Positions 52,669-60,927 of a DNA stretch of 64,000 bases are shown here, piece after piece. Position 1 is the first letter of the stretch, and the number at the start of each line of letters is the position of its first letter. The notes under the pieces were generated by a model. It was given only the letters and a program-made list of their open reading frames with translations. It had not been told where the DNA came from and did not search any database. This DNA comes from Candidatus Enterococcus moelleringii. GTDB lineage: Bacteria; Bacillota; Bacilli; Lactobacillales; Enterococcaceae. Where the stretch lies: contig NZ_JAFREM010000029.1 in NCBI RefSeq assembly GCF_017377575.1, positions 62,001 through 126,000 of the forward strand, written 5' to 3'. The position numbers were made by a program, and so were the translations under genes.

Positions 52669-53507
52669 TGATTGAATCGCTCCTTTATTTGAGAATAATC
52701 TGTTTCCGGATGCTTGATCTCCGCCATTTCTACTAAAACCTGCGACAAATCCCGGTAAATTTCCGCCTGGTCTCCTTCCAATTGGCTCAAATGCTTCTCA
52801 ACCGTCGGTAAATCAGCTCGTTCCACCGGCCCAGTTAAGGCACTAACTGCATCAGTCGCCGCAATATTCTGAGCATTCGCTAAAAAAAGATTCTTCCAAG
52901 CAATTTCAGCCGCTTCAGCTGAAAAGCCTGCCTGCTGAAAAAGCTGCTGGCTCTTGTAAACCAGCCCATTTACCAAATTACTGCACATCACACATGCCGC
53001 ATGGTAACGAATCTTCTGCTCCGCCTCAATCCGTTGAATCGAATTGCCTAATTTTTCCAGCTGATTATACACTTCTTCAAACCCGGCGTCGTCACCTTCC
53101 AACGTAAACAAGGCTTGCTCGATGGCCGCAACCGGTGTCTGCCGATTCGGAAAAGCCAGCAAAGGATGAAAGGAAAACAAACGGTATTCCCGTGCCGGAT
53201 CAATTGCCAACAATTGCGAACTTTCCACGCCCGAGCAATGAAAAACTACCATCTCCGAACGCAAAAACGGTTGTACCTGCTGAAAAATCGTCAAAAGCTG
53301 CGCATCAGAAACCGTCAAAAAAAGCCAATCACTCGCTGCAACCAGTTCTTCCAGATCGGAAAAAGCTTTACAGTCGCTCAACTCCGCCGCAAATTTCGCC
53401 GATTCTAACTGACGACTGTAAAACCCTGACAGCTCAAATCCTTTTTCTCGAAAGTAGCTTCCTAACGAACACCCAACTTTTCCGGCTCCGATAAACCCAA
53501 CCTTCAT
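52665..53507 (-). CDS. panG: Ketopantoate reductase of the PanG (DUF2520) type
   Basis: 280 residues from ATG 53507 (GGGAG upstream). N-terminal Rossmann fold with [14 protein letters not shown] (GxGxxG), then the helical DUF2520 domain ([36 protein letters not shown]). PanG, described in Francisella, replaces PanE for reducing ketopantoate to pantoate. Position first in a panG-panB-panC operon with 4-bp overlaps strongly supports this role. No classical panE is present here. Confidence 0.85.
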   Translation of the reverse strand: MKVGFIGAGKVGCSLGSYFREKGFELSGFYSRQLESAKFAAELSDCKAFSDLEELVAASDWLFLTVSDAQLLTIFQQVQPFLRSEMVVFHCSGVESSQLLAIDPAREYRLFSFHPLLAFPNRQTPVAAIEQALFTLEGDDAGFEEVYNQLEKLGNSIQRIEAEQKIRYHAACVMCSNLVNGLVYKSQQLFQQAGFSAEAAEIAWKNLFLANAQNIAATDAVSALTGPVERADLPTVEKHLSQLEGDQAEIYRDLSQVLVEMAEIKHPETDYSQIKERFNQ

Positions 53508-53631
53508 ACCTTGCTCCCTTCCCCGTGATCCACTGACACCCGTGTCATTTTTATCAATTGTATCCCAAAGTCGATAACGTGTCACTGATTTACCGGAATT
53601 AATTGAAGAAAAATGATTATTTTTGCCAACT

Positions 53632-53674
53632 AAAAAAGCAAACGCGAAAGCTTGTTACCCGCTTTCGCATTTGC
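53632..53674 (-). terminator. Terminator of the ABC operon at 53682
   Basis: GCAAATGCGAAAGC / GCTTTCGCGTTTGC on the minus strand, followed by TTTTTTAG. Confidence 0.88.
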
Positions 53675-53681
53675 ATCCTAT

Positions 53682-55310
53682 TTATTCTTTAATCCGAAAC
53701 GTCTTAGGCGCCTTCTTCCATAGCAGCACCAAGCCAATCCCGATATACACGAGACTAACCGCGGACACCAACAGCGCATAGCTCAACCCAGTCACGTCTA
53801 TCTGAAGATTCGCATAAGCAATCCCGTAGAAAACTCCGGAAATGATTTTGTACAATGGATTGGTCACTTCCATTTCACTAGTAAAAGGCTGCAGCAAATA
53901 ATAAATGAACAGCTCGTGAAAAGAAAACAGCACCGCCAAGCTGAACAGCAGCAACACTAGCACCGCGAAAAATTGCAGCGATAAAATACCTGGATTCAAC
54001 AAGCCAAAGGTCAAGAAAATCAACAGAATCCCCGCAATAATCGATCCATTATAAAACAAGGTTTTCTTAAAGCGATACATAAATCCGGACAAAATCGTCG
54101 ATGCTTCTCGATAAAAAGGATAATACAGCATCGCCATATCACAATTGACGAAGGCCATTTGCACAATAATTTTCCCAAAAGTAGCTAAATACATCGTGAA
54201 AAACAGCAAAGGCAAAAAGCCGATTAGGTCTTCCTCCTTCAGCCCACTTAAAAGCCCCAAAAAGGAAAGAATGATCACTCCTAGCCAAACGACCCCGACA
54301 ACCGCTAGACGAATGTATAAACCTCTTGTTAAAATTCGGCGGTATCGTTTAAACAGCAAATCATTTAAATATTGACTGCCGGAAAGTGATTCATTGCTGG
54401 TGGCATCCAGCTCCAGCTTTTTCTGCATTGACAAGCCCTGACCTAAATACTGGGCATTTTTAGCTGCCGGCGCAGCTTCGGCAGTTTTGTGCACCCGCTC
54501 CACCTGCCAAATCAAGTAATCATTTTCATCTGAATAATTTAAAAATTTGTGACCGAAAAAGATCAGCAAACCAGCCAAAACTAGCCAATTAATTGGATGC
54601 AACAGCCCTGTACCTACGACCGCCGCTTTGTCCAACCACAAATCAGCACCCACCAACAGGATTAAAACCAAAACAATCGACCAGCCAATTCCCCGCAGCT
54701 GACTCGGCGTTTTAGTATGAATCATTCGTCCCAACCACATGAAAAACACTGTCGGTACCAAATAACACAGACTACCTACAACCAGCACACTCAAGGACTG
54801 ATCCAAAAATGCTCCGTATAGCAAGAATGCCGGCCAATATTTCACGGTTTCCACGACATTTAGTAACAAAATCCGTCCTCGGACAAAGCGCACCCGCGGC
54901 AGCAAAAACTGCTCCATAAAGCTGACTTCATTGTTATCCAGCGAATACCAAATACCATCAAAAATACTGGCTAGTACCATCCAGCTCGCCCAAAACAGAA
55001 AGCCCTGCCTTAAGAGGAACGGATCTAGCGGCCACAGTCGCAATGTCTCGCCAGACGTAAGCTTAATGATGAAAAAGACCAGCAGATAGTTTAGTCCCAG
55101 CCAAAAAAACTTGGCACCCAAGCTGAAGCCGACTTTCCAAATATACAGCAAAACTGTTAGAACTTTCTTCAGTCCATAGCTTTGAAACACGCCGCCTGGG
55201 ATTTTCTTCCCGATCAACGGCAGCTTCCGCAAATAGTACAGCAAACCATTGACCTTCTGAGTTATTTTTATCACCGAAAAGATCCAGGAAATTCGAACAA
55301 TCTCACCCAT
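53682..55310 (-). CDS. Large ABC exporter permease, function unknown
   Basis: 542 residues with about 12 hydrophobic segments arranged in two halves and a short cytoplasmic stretch (about residues 270-310). It follows the ATPase gene by 3 bp and must be its membrane partner. No close named family; resembles the long permeases of the YhaP/EcsB-like kind. Substrate unknown. Confidence 0.75.
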   Translation of the reverse strand: MGEIVRISWIFSVIKITQKVNGLLYYLRKLPLIGKKIPGGVFQSYGLKKVLTVLLYIWKVGFSLGAKFFWLGLNYLLVFFIIKLTSGETLRLWPLDPFLLRQGFLFWASWMVLASIFDGIWYSLDNNEVSFMEQFLLPRVRFVRGRILLLNVVETVKYWPAFLLYGAFLDQSLSVLVVGSLCYLVPTVFFMWLGRMIHTKTPSQLRGIGWSIVLVLILLVGADLWLDKAAVVGTGLLHPINWLVLAGLLIFFGHKFLNYSDENDYLIWQVERVHKTAEAAPAAKNAQYLGQGLSMQKKLELDATSNESLSGSQYLNDLLFKRYRRILTRGLYIRLAVVGVVWLGVIILSFLGLLSGLKEEDLIGFLPLLFFTMYLATFGKIIVQMAFVNCDMAMLYYPFYREASTILSGFMYRFKKTLFYNGSIIAGILLIFLTFGLLNPGILSLQFFAVLVLLLFSLAVLFSFHELFIYYLLQPFTSEMEVTNPLYKIISGVFYGIAYANLQIDVTGLSYALLVSAVSLVYIGIGLVLLWKKAPKTFRIKE

Positions 55311-55313
55311 ACG

Positions 55314-56024
55314 CTATTTCTCCTCCTGCGGGTCCCGCAGCAGCTGAATAATTTCCTCTTCAAAATCAGCGTCGTGAATTTTTTCCGACGGGATCGGCTG
55401 CAGCTGATGATGATTCAATAAAACAATCTCATCGCACAAATCCTGAGCTAACTGCAAAATATGGGTGGAGAAAATGACAATCGAATCCTTCTTCGCTGCC
55501 AAAATCAGTTCCTTCATTTCATGCGCAGCCACCACATCAAAAGAAGTCAACGGTTCATCCATTAACAGAACTGGCGGAGTAATCATCAAAGAAACCACCA
55601 TCTGCACCTTGTTTTGCATCCCATGAGAGAAATCCTTCAACAACCGATGCTGGTCTTCTTTTTTGATACCCACCATCGCCAGATATTCAGCCGGCGTTTT
55701 GGGATTTCTCAAACGATCCTTGTTAATATCCATGAAAAATTTAACAAATTCCACCGCCGTCATAAAAGCCGGCAAATGAGGAATCGTGTAAACATAACCA
55801 ATATCCGTGTTGTCGTAATCCTGCGGCCCTGCCCCTTGATCCAGCAAAATTTGTCCGCTAGTCAGCGTCATATTCTTAGCAATACAATTAAACAGCGTCG
55901 TTTTCCCAGCACCATTTCGACCCAACAGTCCGTAAATCTTGCCGGTTTCAAAGGTAAAATCTGCCCCGTCCAGAATGATCTTCTCATCAAACTGCTTGGC
56001 GATATTTTCTAAAACTAATTCCAT
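55314..56024 (-). CDS. ABC transporter ATPase
   Basis: 236 residues from ATG 56024; a longer frame starts at 56042 without a ribosome site. Walker A GRNGAGKTT, signature FSHGMQNKVQMV, Walker B VLLMDEPLTSFD, H-loop STH. BcrA/NatA-type. Pairs with the large permease. Confidence 0.88.
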   Translation of the reverse strand: MELVLENIAKQFDEKIILDGADFTFETGKIYGLLGRNGAGKTTLFNCIAKNMTLTSGQILLDQGAGPQDYDNTDIGYVYTIPHLPAFMTAVEFVKFFMDINKDRLRNPKTPAEYLAMVGIKKEDQHRLLKDFSHGMQNKVQMVVSLMITPPVLLMDEPLTSFDVVAAHEMKELILAAKKDSIVIFSTHILQLAQDLCDEIVLLNHHQLQPIPSEKIHDADFEEEIIQLLRDPQEEK

Positions 56025-56108
56025 CGTCCACACTTCTTCCATTTAATTCATAGCAAATCTTTTTCTAAGTGTACCAAAATTTTGCAGGGAGTACGATAAC
56101 TTTTTCAC

Positions 56109-56150
56109 AAAAAGAGCCTTTGTTTGCGATTAAGCAATAAACAAAGGCTC
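56109..56150 (-). terminator. Terminator of the AbrB-like gene
   Basis: GAGCCTTTGTTT / AAACAAAGGCTC stem (56114-56125 with 56139-56150) followed by TTTTTGTG on the minus strand. Confidence 0.85.
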
Positions 56151-56180
56151 GTTTCTATATATTAGCACCATCTAGCTTTC

Positions 56181-56462
56181 CTATTTTGCCATTCTGTGCT
56201 GCATTCTTTCAGTTCTTGCTTCGTTCCGATCAAAATCTTGCGGCAGCTGAACTATACCAATTAGTTCATCAAGCAAAGTTTCCTTATCAACCGACTCTTC
56301 TTCAATAATGATCCGCTTTTTCCCAACATCATCCACTTCCACCGTCATCATTACGTCTTCTTTATTTTCCAAACCCGCAGCAAGCAAAATTTCTTTCGAC
56401 AATAATACTCCTTTGCCATCAGCCAATTCCGCTATTTTGCCTTTATCCTTTGAAAGCTCCAT
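56181..56462 (-). CDS. AbrB/MazE-type protein without a toxin partner
   Basis: 93 residues. KGKIAELADGKGVLLSKEILLAAGLENKEDVMMTV matches the MazE/AbrB swapped hairpin (shown in part, longer stretch omitted after residue 40). The C-terminal 40 residues are charged, as in antitoxin tails. AAAAGGGGGCG precedes the ATG. It stands alone, followed by its own terminator; the next gene belongs to an ABC transporter. Transcription regulator or orphan antitoxin. Confidence 0.72.
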   Translation of the reverse strand: MELSKDKGKIAELADGKGVLLSKEILLAAGLENKEDVMMTVEVDDVGKKRIIIEEESVDKETLLDELIGIVQLPQDFDRNEARTERMQHRMAK

Positions 56463-56525
56463 CAGCTTCGCCCCCTTTTTTGATTAATTATATCATCTCT
56501 GCTTATGCCATATTCGTATTCTCCA

Positions 56526-56570
56526 CAAAAAAAGCCCTTGCCTGCAAGCAAAACCTGCAAACAAAGACTT
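56526..56570 (-). terminator. Terminator of the oxaloacetate decarboxylase operon
   Basis: AAGTCTTTG / CAAGGGCTT stem with G-T pairs and an inner TTGCAGG repeat, followed by TTTTTTTG on the minus strand, directly after the beta-subunit stop. Confidence 0.8.
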
Positions 56571-56574
56571 TCCA

Positions 56575-57708
56575 TTATGCCCCGAAAAAGGCTAACAACA
56601 CACCCGCCGCAACAGCTGAGCCAATTACTCCAGCTACGTTGGGACCCATCGCGTGCATCAATAAATAGTTGCCGGGATTTTCTTTTTGTCCTTCTTTTTG
56701 AACTACCCGCGCCGCCATCGGTACTGCCGAAACGCCAGCTGCTCCGATCATCGGATTAATTTTGCCACCGGAAAGCTTGTACATCAATTTGCCTAACAGA
56801 ACCCCCGAAGCAGTTCCAATCGCAAACGCCAGCAAGCCTAAGAACATAATTTTCAGTGTCGTCGGTGACAAGAACAAATCGCCATCGGCTTTCGCTCCCA
56901 CTGTCACTCCCAACAAGATGGTCACAATATACATAAACGAGTTTTGCAACGTTTCCGCCAATTTTGGCACAATTTTGATTTCCCGAATCAAATTCCCCAG
57001 CATTAAGCAGCCGATCAATGTTGTTGCACTTGGAACAATCAAGCTGACAAAGATAGTGGTAATTATGGGAAACAGAATTTTTTCAATTGGTCGAACATTT
57101 CTGGTTTGCGTCATAACTACCTTACGCTCTTTTTCTGTCGTCAACATGCGAATAATCGGCGGTTGAATAATTGGTACAAGTGCCATATAAGAATAGGCCG
57201 CCAACGCAATTGCTGACAATAAATGTGGAGCTAAGCGAGTTGTCACAAAAATGGCCGTCGGACCGTCCGCTCCACCGATAATTCCGATTGAACCAGATTC
57301 AGCTGGCGTCATGCCTAAAGCCGTCGCCAAGAAAAACGCTGCGAATATTCCGAACTGTGCCGCGCCTCCTAACAAAATTGTTTTCGGATTGGCAATCAAA
57401 GGACCGAAATCCGTGGATGCCCCTAAACAAAGAAAAATCAGCGGCGGATAAATCCCTAGATTGGTTCCTTGATACAGGTAATAAAGCAACCCTGCTGGAC
57501 TGTCGCCAATCGCTTCACTCATTAATCCCGCCAACGGCAGATTAACCAGCAAAATTCCAAAGGCAATCGGCACCATCAAATAGGGCTCATACTCCCTGCG
57601 TATCCCCAAGTAAAGGAAGAAGCAGGCTAACACAATCATGAATAAGTTGTTAAATGTAAGATTAGCAAAACCGGATGTTTCCAGCATCTGCTGTACAATT
57701 TCTATCAT
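56575..57708 (-). CDS. oadB: Na+-pumping decarboxylase beta subunit (OadB)
   Basis: 377 residues with about nine to eleven membrane segments. Contains GSIGIIGGADGPTAIFVTTRLAPHLL and GNLIREIKIVPKLAETLQN blocks typical of OadB/MmdB/GcdB, including the Asp of GGADGPT that lies on the Na+ path. Decarboxylates the carboxybiotin and exports Na+. Last gene of the operon alpha, gamma, biotin carrier, beta. Confidence 0.92.
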   Translation of the reverse strand: MIEIVQQMLETSGFANLTFNNLFMIVLACFFLYLGIRREYEPYLMVPIAFGILLVNLPLAGLMSEAIGDSPAGLLYYLYQGTNLGIYPPLIFLCLGASTDFGPLIANPKTILLGGAAQFGIFAAFFLATALGMTPAESGSIGIIGGADGPTAIFVTTRLAPHLLSAIALAAYSYMALVPIIQPPIIRMLTTEKERKVVMTQTRNVRPIEKILFPIITTIFVSLIVPSATTLIGCLMLGNLIREIKIVPKLAETLQNSFMYIVTILLGVTVGAKADGDLFLSPTTLKIMFLGLLAFAIGTASGVLLGKLMYKLSGGKINPMIGAAGVSAVPMAARVVQKEGQKENPGNYLLMHAMGPNVAGVIGSAVAAGVLLAFFGA

Positions 57709-57723
57709 CGTCTTCCTCCGTCG

Positions 57724-58080
57724 CTAAATCATAATAAGTAACTGACCTGATTCCACGGTCTGACCCGTTTCCGTCAATACCTCAGAAACCACCCCGTCCA
57801 TTGGAGAAACAATTTCGTTTTCCATCTTCATCGCTTCCAAAATCAACAGCACATCCCCCGTTTTCACCTGATCTCCAGGTTTAACCAAGATCGACAAAAC
57901 ATTGCCCGCCATCGGAGCCGGAATTTCTGTGCCGCTGCTGACTGGTGCTTGTGCCGGCGCCGCTGCTGGTGCTGCTGGTTGTGGAGCTGCCGTGCTTTTC
58001 TGTTTTGCTTCTGCTTCCGAAATTTCTCTCAAGGTGACTTGGTACACCTGTCCGTCTACCGTAATTTCATAGTGCTTCAT
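57724..58080 (-). CDS. Biotin carrier protein of the decarboxylase
   Basis: 118 residues. Ala/Pro-rich linker (residues 30-52) then the biotinyl domain with the lysine in LEAMKMENEIVSP near residue 89. The carrier is a separate protein here; in many OadA subunits it is fused to the C-terminus. Shuttles CO2 from alpha to beta subunit. Confidence 0.93.
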   Translation of the reverse strand: MKHYEITVDGQVYQVTLREISEAEAKQKSTAAPQPAAPAAAPAQAPVSSGTEIPAPMAGNVLSILVKPGDQVKTGDVLLILEAMKMENEIVSPMDGVVSEVLTETGQTVESGQLLIMI

Positions 58081-58092
58081 TAATTCATCTCC

Positions 58093-58380
58093 CTACTTAA
58101 TTCTCTCAACTTTTTCAATTTCATAATGCTTATTTGCGTTTTCCTGAGCCGCTTCTGCCAAAGCACACAAAACTGCCACTCGTTCTCGTTCTGGATCGTT
58201 GCCAGCAGTCGCTTGGACAGCAGGTTTTTCCGGTGTCTGTACTTCTTCACTTGGTTTATCAAACGCTTGGGCAATCTTTGCCGTTCCCATCATCAGCAGC
58301 ATCAAACCTGCCAGCACAAGAAAAACCAGCGCCATGGCAACAACGGTTAACTCCAGCGAGTCCATTAGATTAAATTCCAT
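58093..58380 (-). CDS. oadG: Decarboxylase gamma subunit (OadG-like)
   Basis: 95 residues from ATG 58380, with AAGGAGGTAGT ahead of it. One N-terminal membrane segment (LTVVAMALVFLVLAGLMLLMM), a Pro-rich linker, then an acidic/helical tail (ALCALAEAAQENANK-like). Anchors and assembles the complex; it abuts the alpha gene with 1 bp between ATG and stop. Confidence 0.88.
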   Translation of the reverse strand: MEFNLMDSLELTVVAMALVFLVLAGLMLLMMGTAKIAQAFDKPSEEVQTPEKPAVQATAGNDPERERVAVLCALAEAAQENANKHYEIEKVERIK

Positions 58381-58381
58381 A

Positions 58382-59782
58382 CTACCTCCTTGTATAACCA
58401 AATACTTTGATCGGTCCCTCGGTTTTTACTGGTTCTTCAACTACATTATTTTTTGCTAAAAAGTCTTTGCCAACCTGCGGGAACAGGGCATAAATCAACA
58501 CCTCTTCGTCATTGGCAGCTAAATCGCCAATCTCAGCTTTCAATGTTTCAAACTCTGGCGGAATATGATTAGCCGGCCGATCGGTGATCCGCGGCTTATC
58601 CCCTACCATTTCCTGAATAAAATCTTCGGCAATCGGCACCGGCGATTTCCCGTATTCCCCTAAAAGATAAGCCTTCACTTCATTAGACACCATCTTATAG
58701 CGTTCACCTGTCAGCACATTCATGGCCGCTTGCGTCCCCACCATTTGACTCAAAGGTGTAACTAGTGGCGGAAATCCTAAGTCAGCCCGCACTTTTGGCA
58801 CTTCCTGCAGCACCTCATCGTATTTATCAACCGCCTTCGCCTGACTAAGCTGGGAATACATGTTGGACAACATCCCACCAGGCACCTGATAGATCAAGGC
58901 TCTAGGATCAGGCATCAGCATTTTCGCATTCAAGATCCCGTTTTCCAAATACTTGTCCCGCACACCCCGGAAATGATTGGCTGCCTCTTCCATTTTTTCC
59001 AAATTTAACCCCGGGTCGTAACCTTCTTCTAAAAAATTCAAGACCATTGATTCTGTCGGCGGTTGGCTGGTTCCCTCACTTAAAGGCGACAGCGCCGTAT
59101 CAATTCGCGCCGCTCCAGCTTCGACTGCCGCTTGGTACGTCATCTGAGCAATCCCGCTGGTACTATGGGTGTGGACAATAATCGGCAACCCGGTTCTTTT
59201 TTTCAAACGTGTCACCAAGTCGCGACACTTCACCGGCGTCAAAATCCCCGCCATATCCTTGATACAAATCGAATCGGCGCCCATTTCGGCAAATTTAGCA
59301 CCTAACTCTTCAAAATAATCGGCCGTATGCACATCACTAATCGTATAGGCAATCGCCAGCTGCGCTTCCTTGCCGGTTTTCTTCACGGCTTTTAAAGACA
59401 TCTCCAAATTCCGCGTATCATTCAACGCATCAAAAATCCGAAAAATATCGATGCCATTTTCCGCCGACAGTTGAACAAAACGCTCCACCACATCATCGGC
59501 ATAATGACGATAGCCCAATAAATTCTGCCCTCGCAACAGCATTTGCAACGGTGTGTTTGGTGCCAAGCGCTTGATTGTCCGCAATCGCTCCCACGGATCT
59601 TCGTTCAAGAAACGAATACACGCATCAAAGGTCGCGCCACCCCAGCATTCCAAGGACGCATAGCCCACTTCATTCAAAACCGGCAAAATCGGTTCCATAT
59701 CGGCAATTGACATCCGCGTCGCCATCAAGCTTTGATGGGCATCCCGCAAAATCGTGTCGGTAATCCCAATTTTCTTTCCCAT
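58382..59782 (-). CDS. oadA: Oxaloacetate decarboxylase alpha subunit (carboxyltransferase)
   Basis: 466 residues. ITDTILRDAHQSLMATRMS at the start is the DREAM-like metal/substrate motif; later CWGGATFDACIRFL, SICIKDMAGILTP (carbamylated-Lys region) and HTHSTSGI bind the divalent metal and pyruvate/oxaloacetate. It transfers the carboxyl group of oxaloacetate to biotin. First gene of the operon; no citrate lyase or transporter genes adjoin, so oxaloacetate may come from other routes. AGGAGG upstream. Confidence 0.93.
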   Translation of the reverse strand: MGKKIGITDTILRDAHQSLMATRMSIADMEPILPVLNEVGYASLECWGGATFDACIRFLNEDPWERLRTIKRLAPNTPLQMLLRGQNLLGYRHYADDVVERFVQLSAENGIDIFRIFDALNDTRNLEMSLKAVKKTGKEAQLAIAYTISDVHTADYFEELGAKFAEMGADSICIKDMAGILTPVKCRDLVTRLKKRTGLPIIVHTHSTSGIAQMTYQAAVEAGAARIDTALSPLSEGTSQPPTESMVLNFLEEGYDPGLNLEKMEEAANHFRGVRDKYLENGILNAKMLMPDPRALIYQVPGGMLSNMYSQLSQAKAVDKYDEVLQEVPKVRADLGFPPLVTPLSQMVGTQAAMNVLTGERYKMVSNEVKAYLLGEYGKSPVPIAEDFIQEMVGDKPRITDRPANHIPPEFETLKAEIGDLAANDEEVLIYALFPQVGKDFLAKNNVVEEPVKTEGPIKVFGYTRR

Positions 59783-59799
59783 AAGCCTCTCCTCCTTTT

Positions 59800-59852
59800 A
59801 CATTTGATTGTCCCAACTTCTGTAACATTTGAAACTCTTCAGCTAACATTTG
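59800..59852. promoter_or_regulatory. Three ACATTTG direct repeats before oadA
   Basis: ACATTTG at 59800-59806, 59825-59831 and 59846-59852, spaced 25 and 21 bp. The two upstream ones also share TAACATTTG. They lie within 70 bp of the oadA start, in its probable promoter. Likely binding sites of an activator or repressor (for example a CitO-type regulator); inference. Confidence 0.5.
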
Positions 59853-59972
59853 TTATATTATTAGTTTAACATACTTCGTGGATAAGCTTAGAAAATACCC
59901 AGCATGAACCGCTTTTTGTTTCATATCTAAGTCACATCTGCTTTTCGTTTTCCAAAACTTAGCAGAACAACG

Positions 59973-60010
59973 TAAAAAAGCTTGCGACTCGAGTTACGCA
60001 AGCTTTTTTA
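59973..60010. terminator. Bidirectional terminator
   Basis: TAAAAAAGCTTGCG / CGCAAGCTTTTTTA with a 10-nt loop, between the HTH gene and oadA. Confidence 0.88.
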
Positions 60011-60100
60011 TTACATTTTTGTGAGACAGTAAGGTATCTGATGAATAATAATATATTCCACTAGCGTCGTGATTATGCTTTTCCCCAAAAGCACATTATG

Positions 60101-60114
60101 CAAAAACGCTTACT
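60101..60114 (-). promoter_or_regulatory. cre-like site
   Basis: Minus strand AGTAAGCGTTTTTG, a partial match to the CcpA consensus. It lies about 320 bp before oadA, beyond the terminator, so its target is unclear. Confidence 0.35.
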
Positions 60115-60272
60115 TCTCACAAATAAATTATACAATAAAAACCAGCTAAGTTGAATATATTTCGGAATTTTTATGATAAACACGCTTTATAACCATTTGG
60201 ATACAGTTCATCAGATTACTTATTTTACTTTTTCCTTCTATTATATAAGCAGCTTTTTGGACGGGTAATTCT

Positions 60273-60776
60273 TTACAAAGCGACGTCAGCTTTTTTTGAA
60301 TCTGCAACAAGTTGCTCAAGGCGTGCTGATAAATCTTGGTAGGCTTTTTCAGATAATAGATCACTGCGCTGCTGGACCAAATGTAAAAAAGCCAATGGTT
60401 CTTCTGCAAGTCGCAATAGGGAATCAATGTAGTTTGCTTGGATACTGCCATTTTCAACCGTCGAAAGATTGCTGTAGCTGATTCCTAATAATTTGGAAAA
60501 ATCTCTGACTGACAGCTGATAATTCATTCGAATCTGCTTCACCTCTTCTGGTGACAGCAGCGAATGCTTCTGACGATATAACGCATAATCTTTTTCCAAG
60601 TTTTTATCAGGATTCTCAAAAGGTTCAAACAGTTCACCGTCAGATAATCTTTGATAATACTCATGCTCAACCTCAAACTGTTCCTGTTTCACTTCAACTA
60701 TTTCTTTCATTCTTAGTTTTTTGTATTGTTCCTTCACACCTGTCTCGCTAGAATAACGCTCGATTATCTCTTCCAT
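60273..60776 (-). CDS. HTH protein of the MqsA/YgiT antitoxin type without zinc motifs
   Basis: 167 residues. Residues about 75-125 (LLSPEEVKQIRMNYQLSVRDFSKLLGISYSN, in part, then VENGSIQANYIDSLLRL) match the HTH of MqsA-type antitoxins. The N-terminus lacks the two CxxC zinc pairs of MqsA and is acidic. No toxin gene is adjacent. Could be a solitary regulator or an antitoxin whose partner is lost. TTAATTG-type weak ribosome site before the ATG. Confidence 0.65.
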   Translation of the reverse strand: MEEIIERYSSETGVKEQYKKLRMKEIVEVKQEQFEVEHEYYQRLSDGELFEPFENPDKNLEKDYALYRQKHSLLSPEEVKQIRMNYQLSVRDFSKLLGISYSNLSTVENGSIQANYIDSLLRLAEEPLAFLHLVQQRSDLLSEKAYQDLSARLEQLVADSKKADVAL

Positions 60777-60871
60777 TTAATTCACCTCATTACTATTCTG
60801 AATTTGCGCACCAACTATTTTTCGTTACTCCTCAGTAACATAATAGCATATTTATACTTACCCAATAAATC

Positions 60872-60910
60872 AAAAAATACAAGCTCGACTTCTACCTCAA
60901 GTCGAGCTTG
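60872..60910 (-). terminator. Terminator of the TrpX-family gene
   Basis: CAAGCTCGACTT / AAGTCGAGCTTG hairpin (60880-60910) and TTTTTTGA on the minus strand, 17 bp beyond the stop. Confidence 0.9.
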
Positions 60911-60927
60911 CATTCTATATCATCAAT

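Larger units (their letters stand above)
59783..60272. other. Upstream region of oadA, no supported gene
   Basis: Holds three ACATTTG words, a bidirectional terminator and a cre-like site further upstream (see separate entries). I see no gene. A frame at 60146-60457 overlaps the HTH gene and has no ribosome site. Confidence 0.6.

Noticed and set aside
60146-60457. A 103-residue minus-strand frame below the MqsA-type HTH gene
   Set aside because: It overlaps that gene in another frame, lacks a ribosome site and has no recognisable protein pattern.
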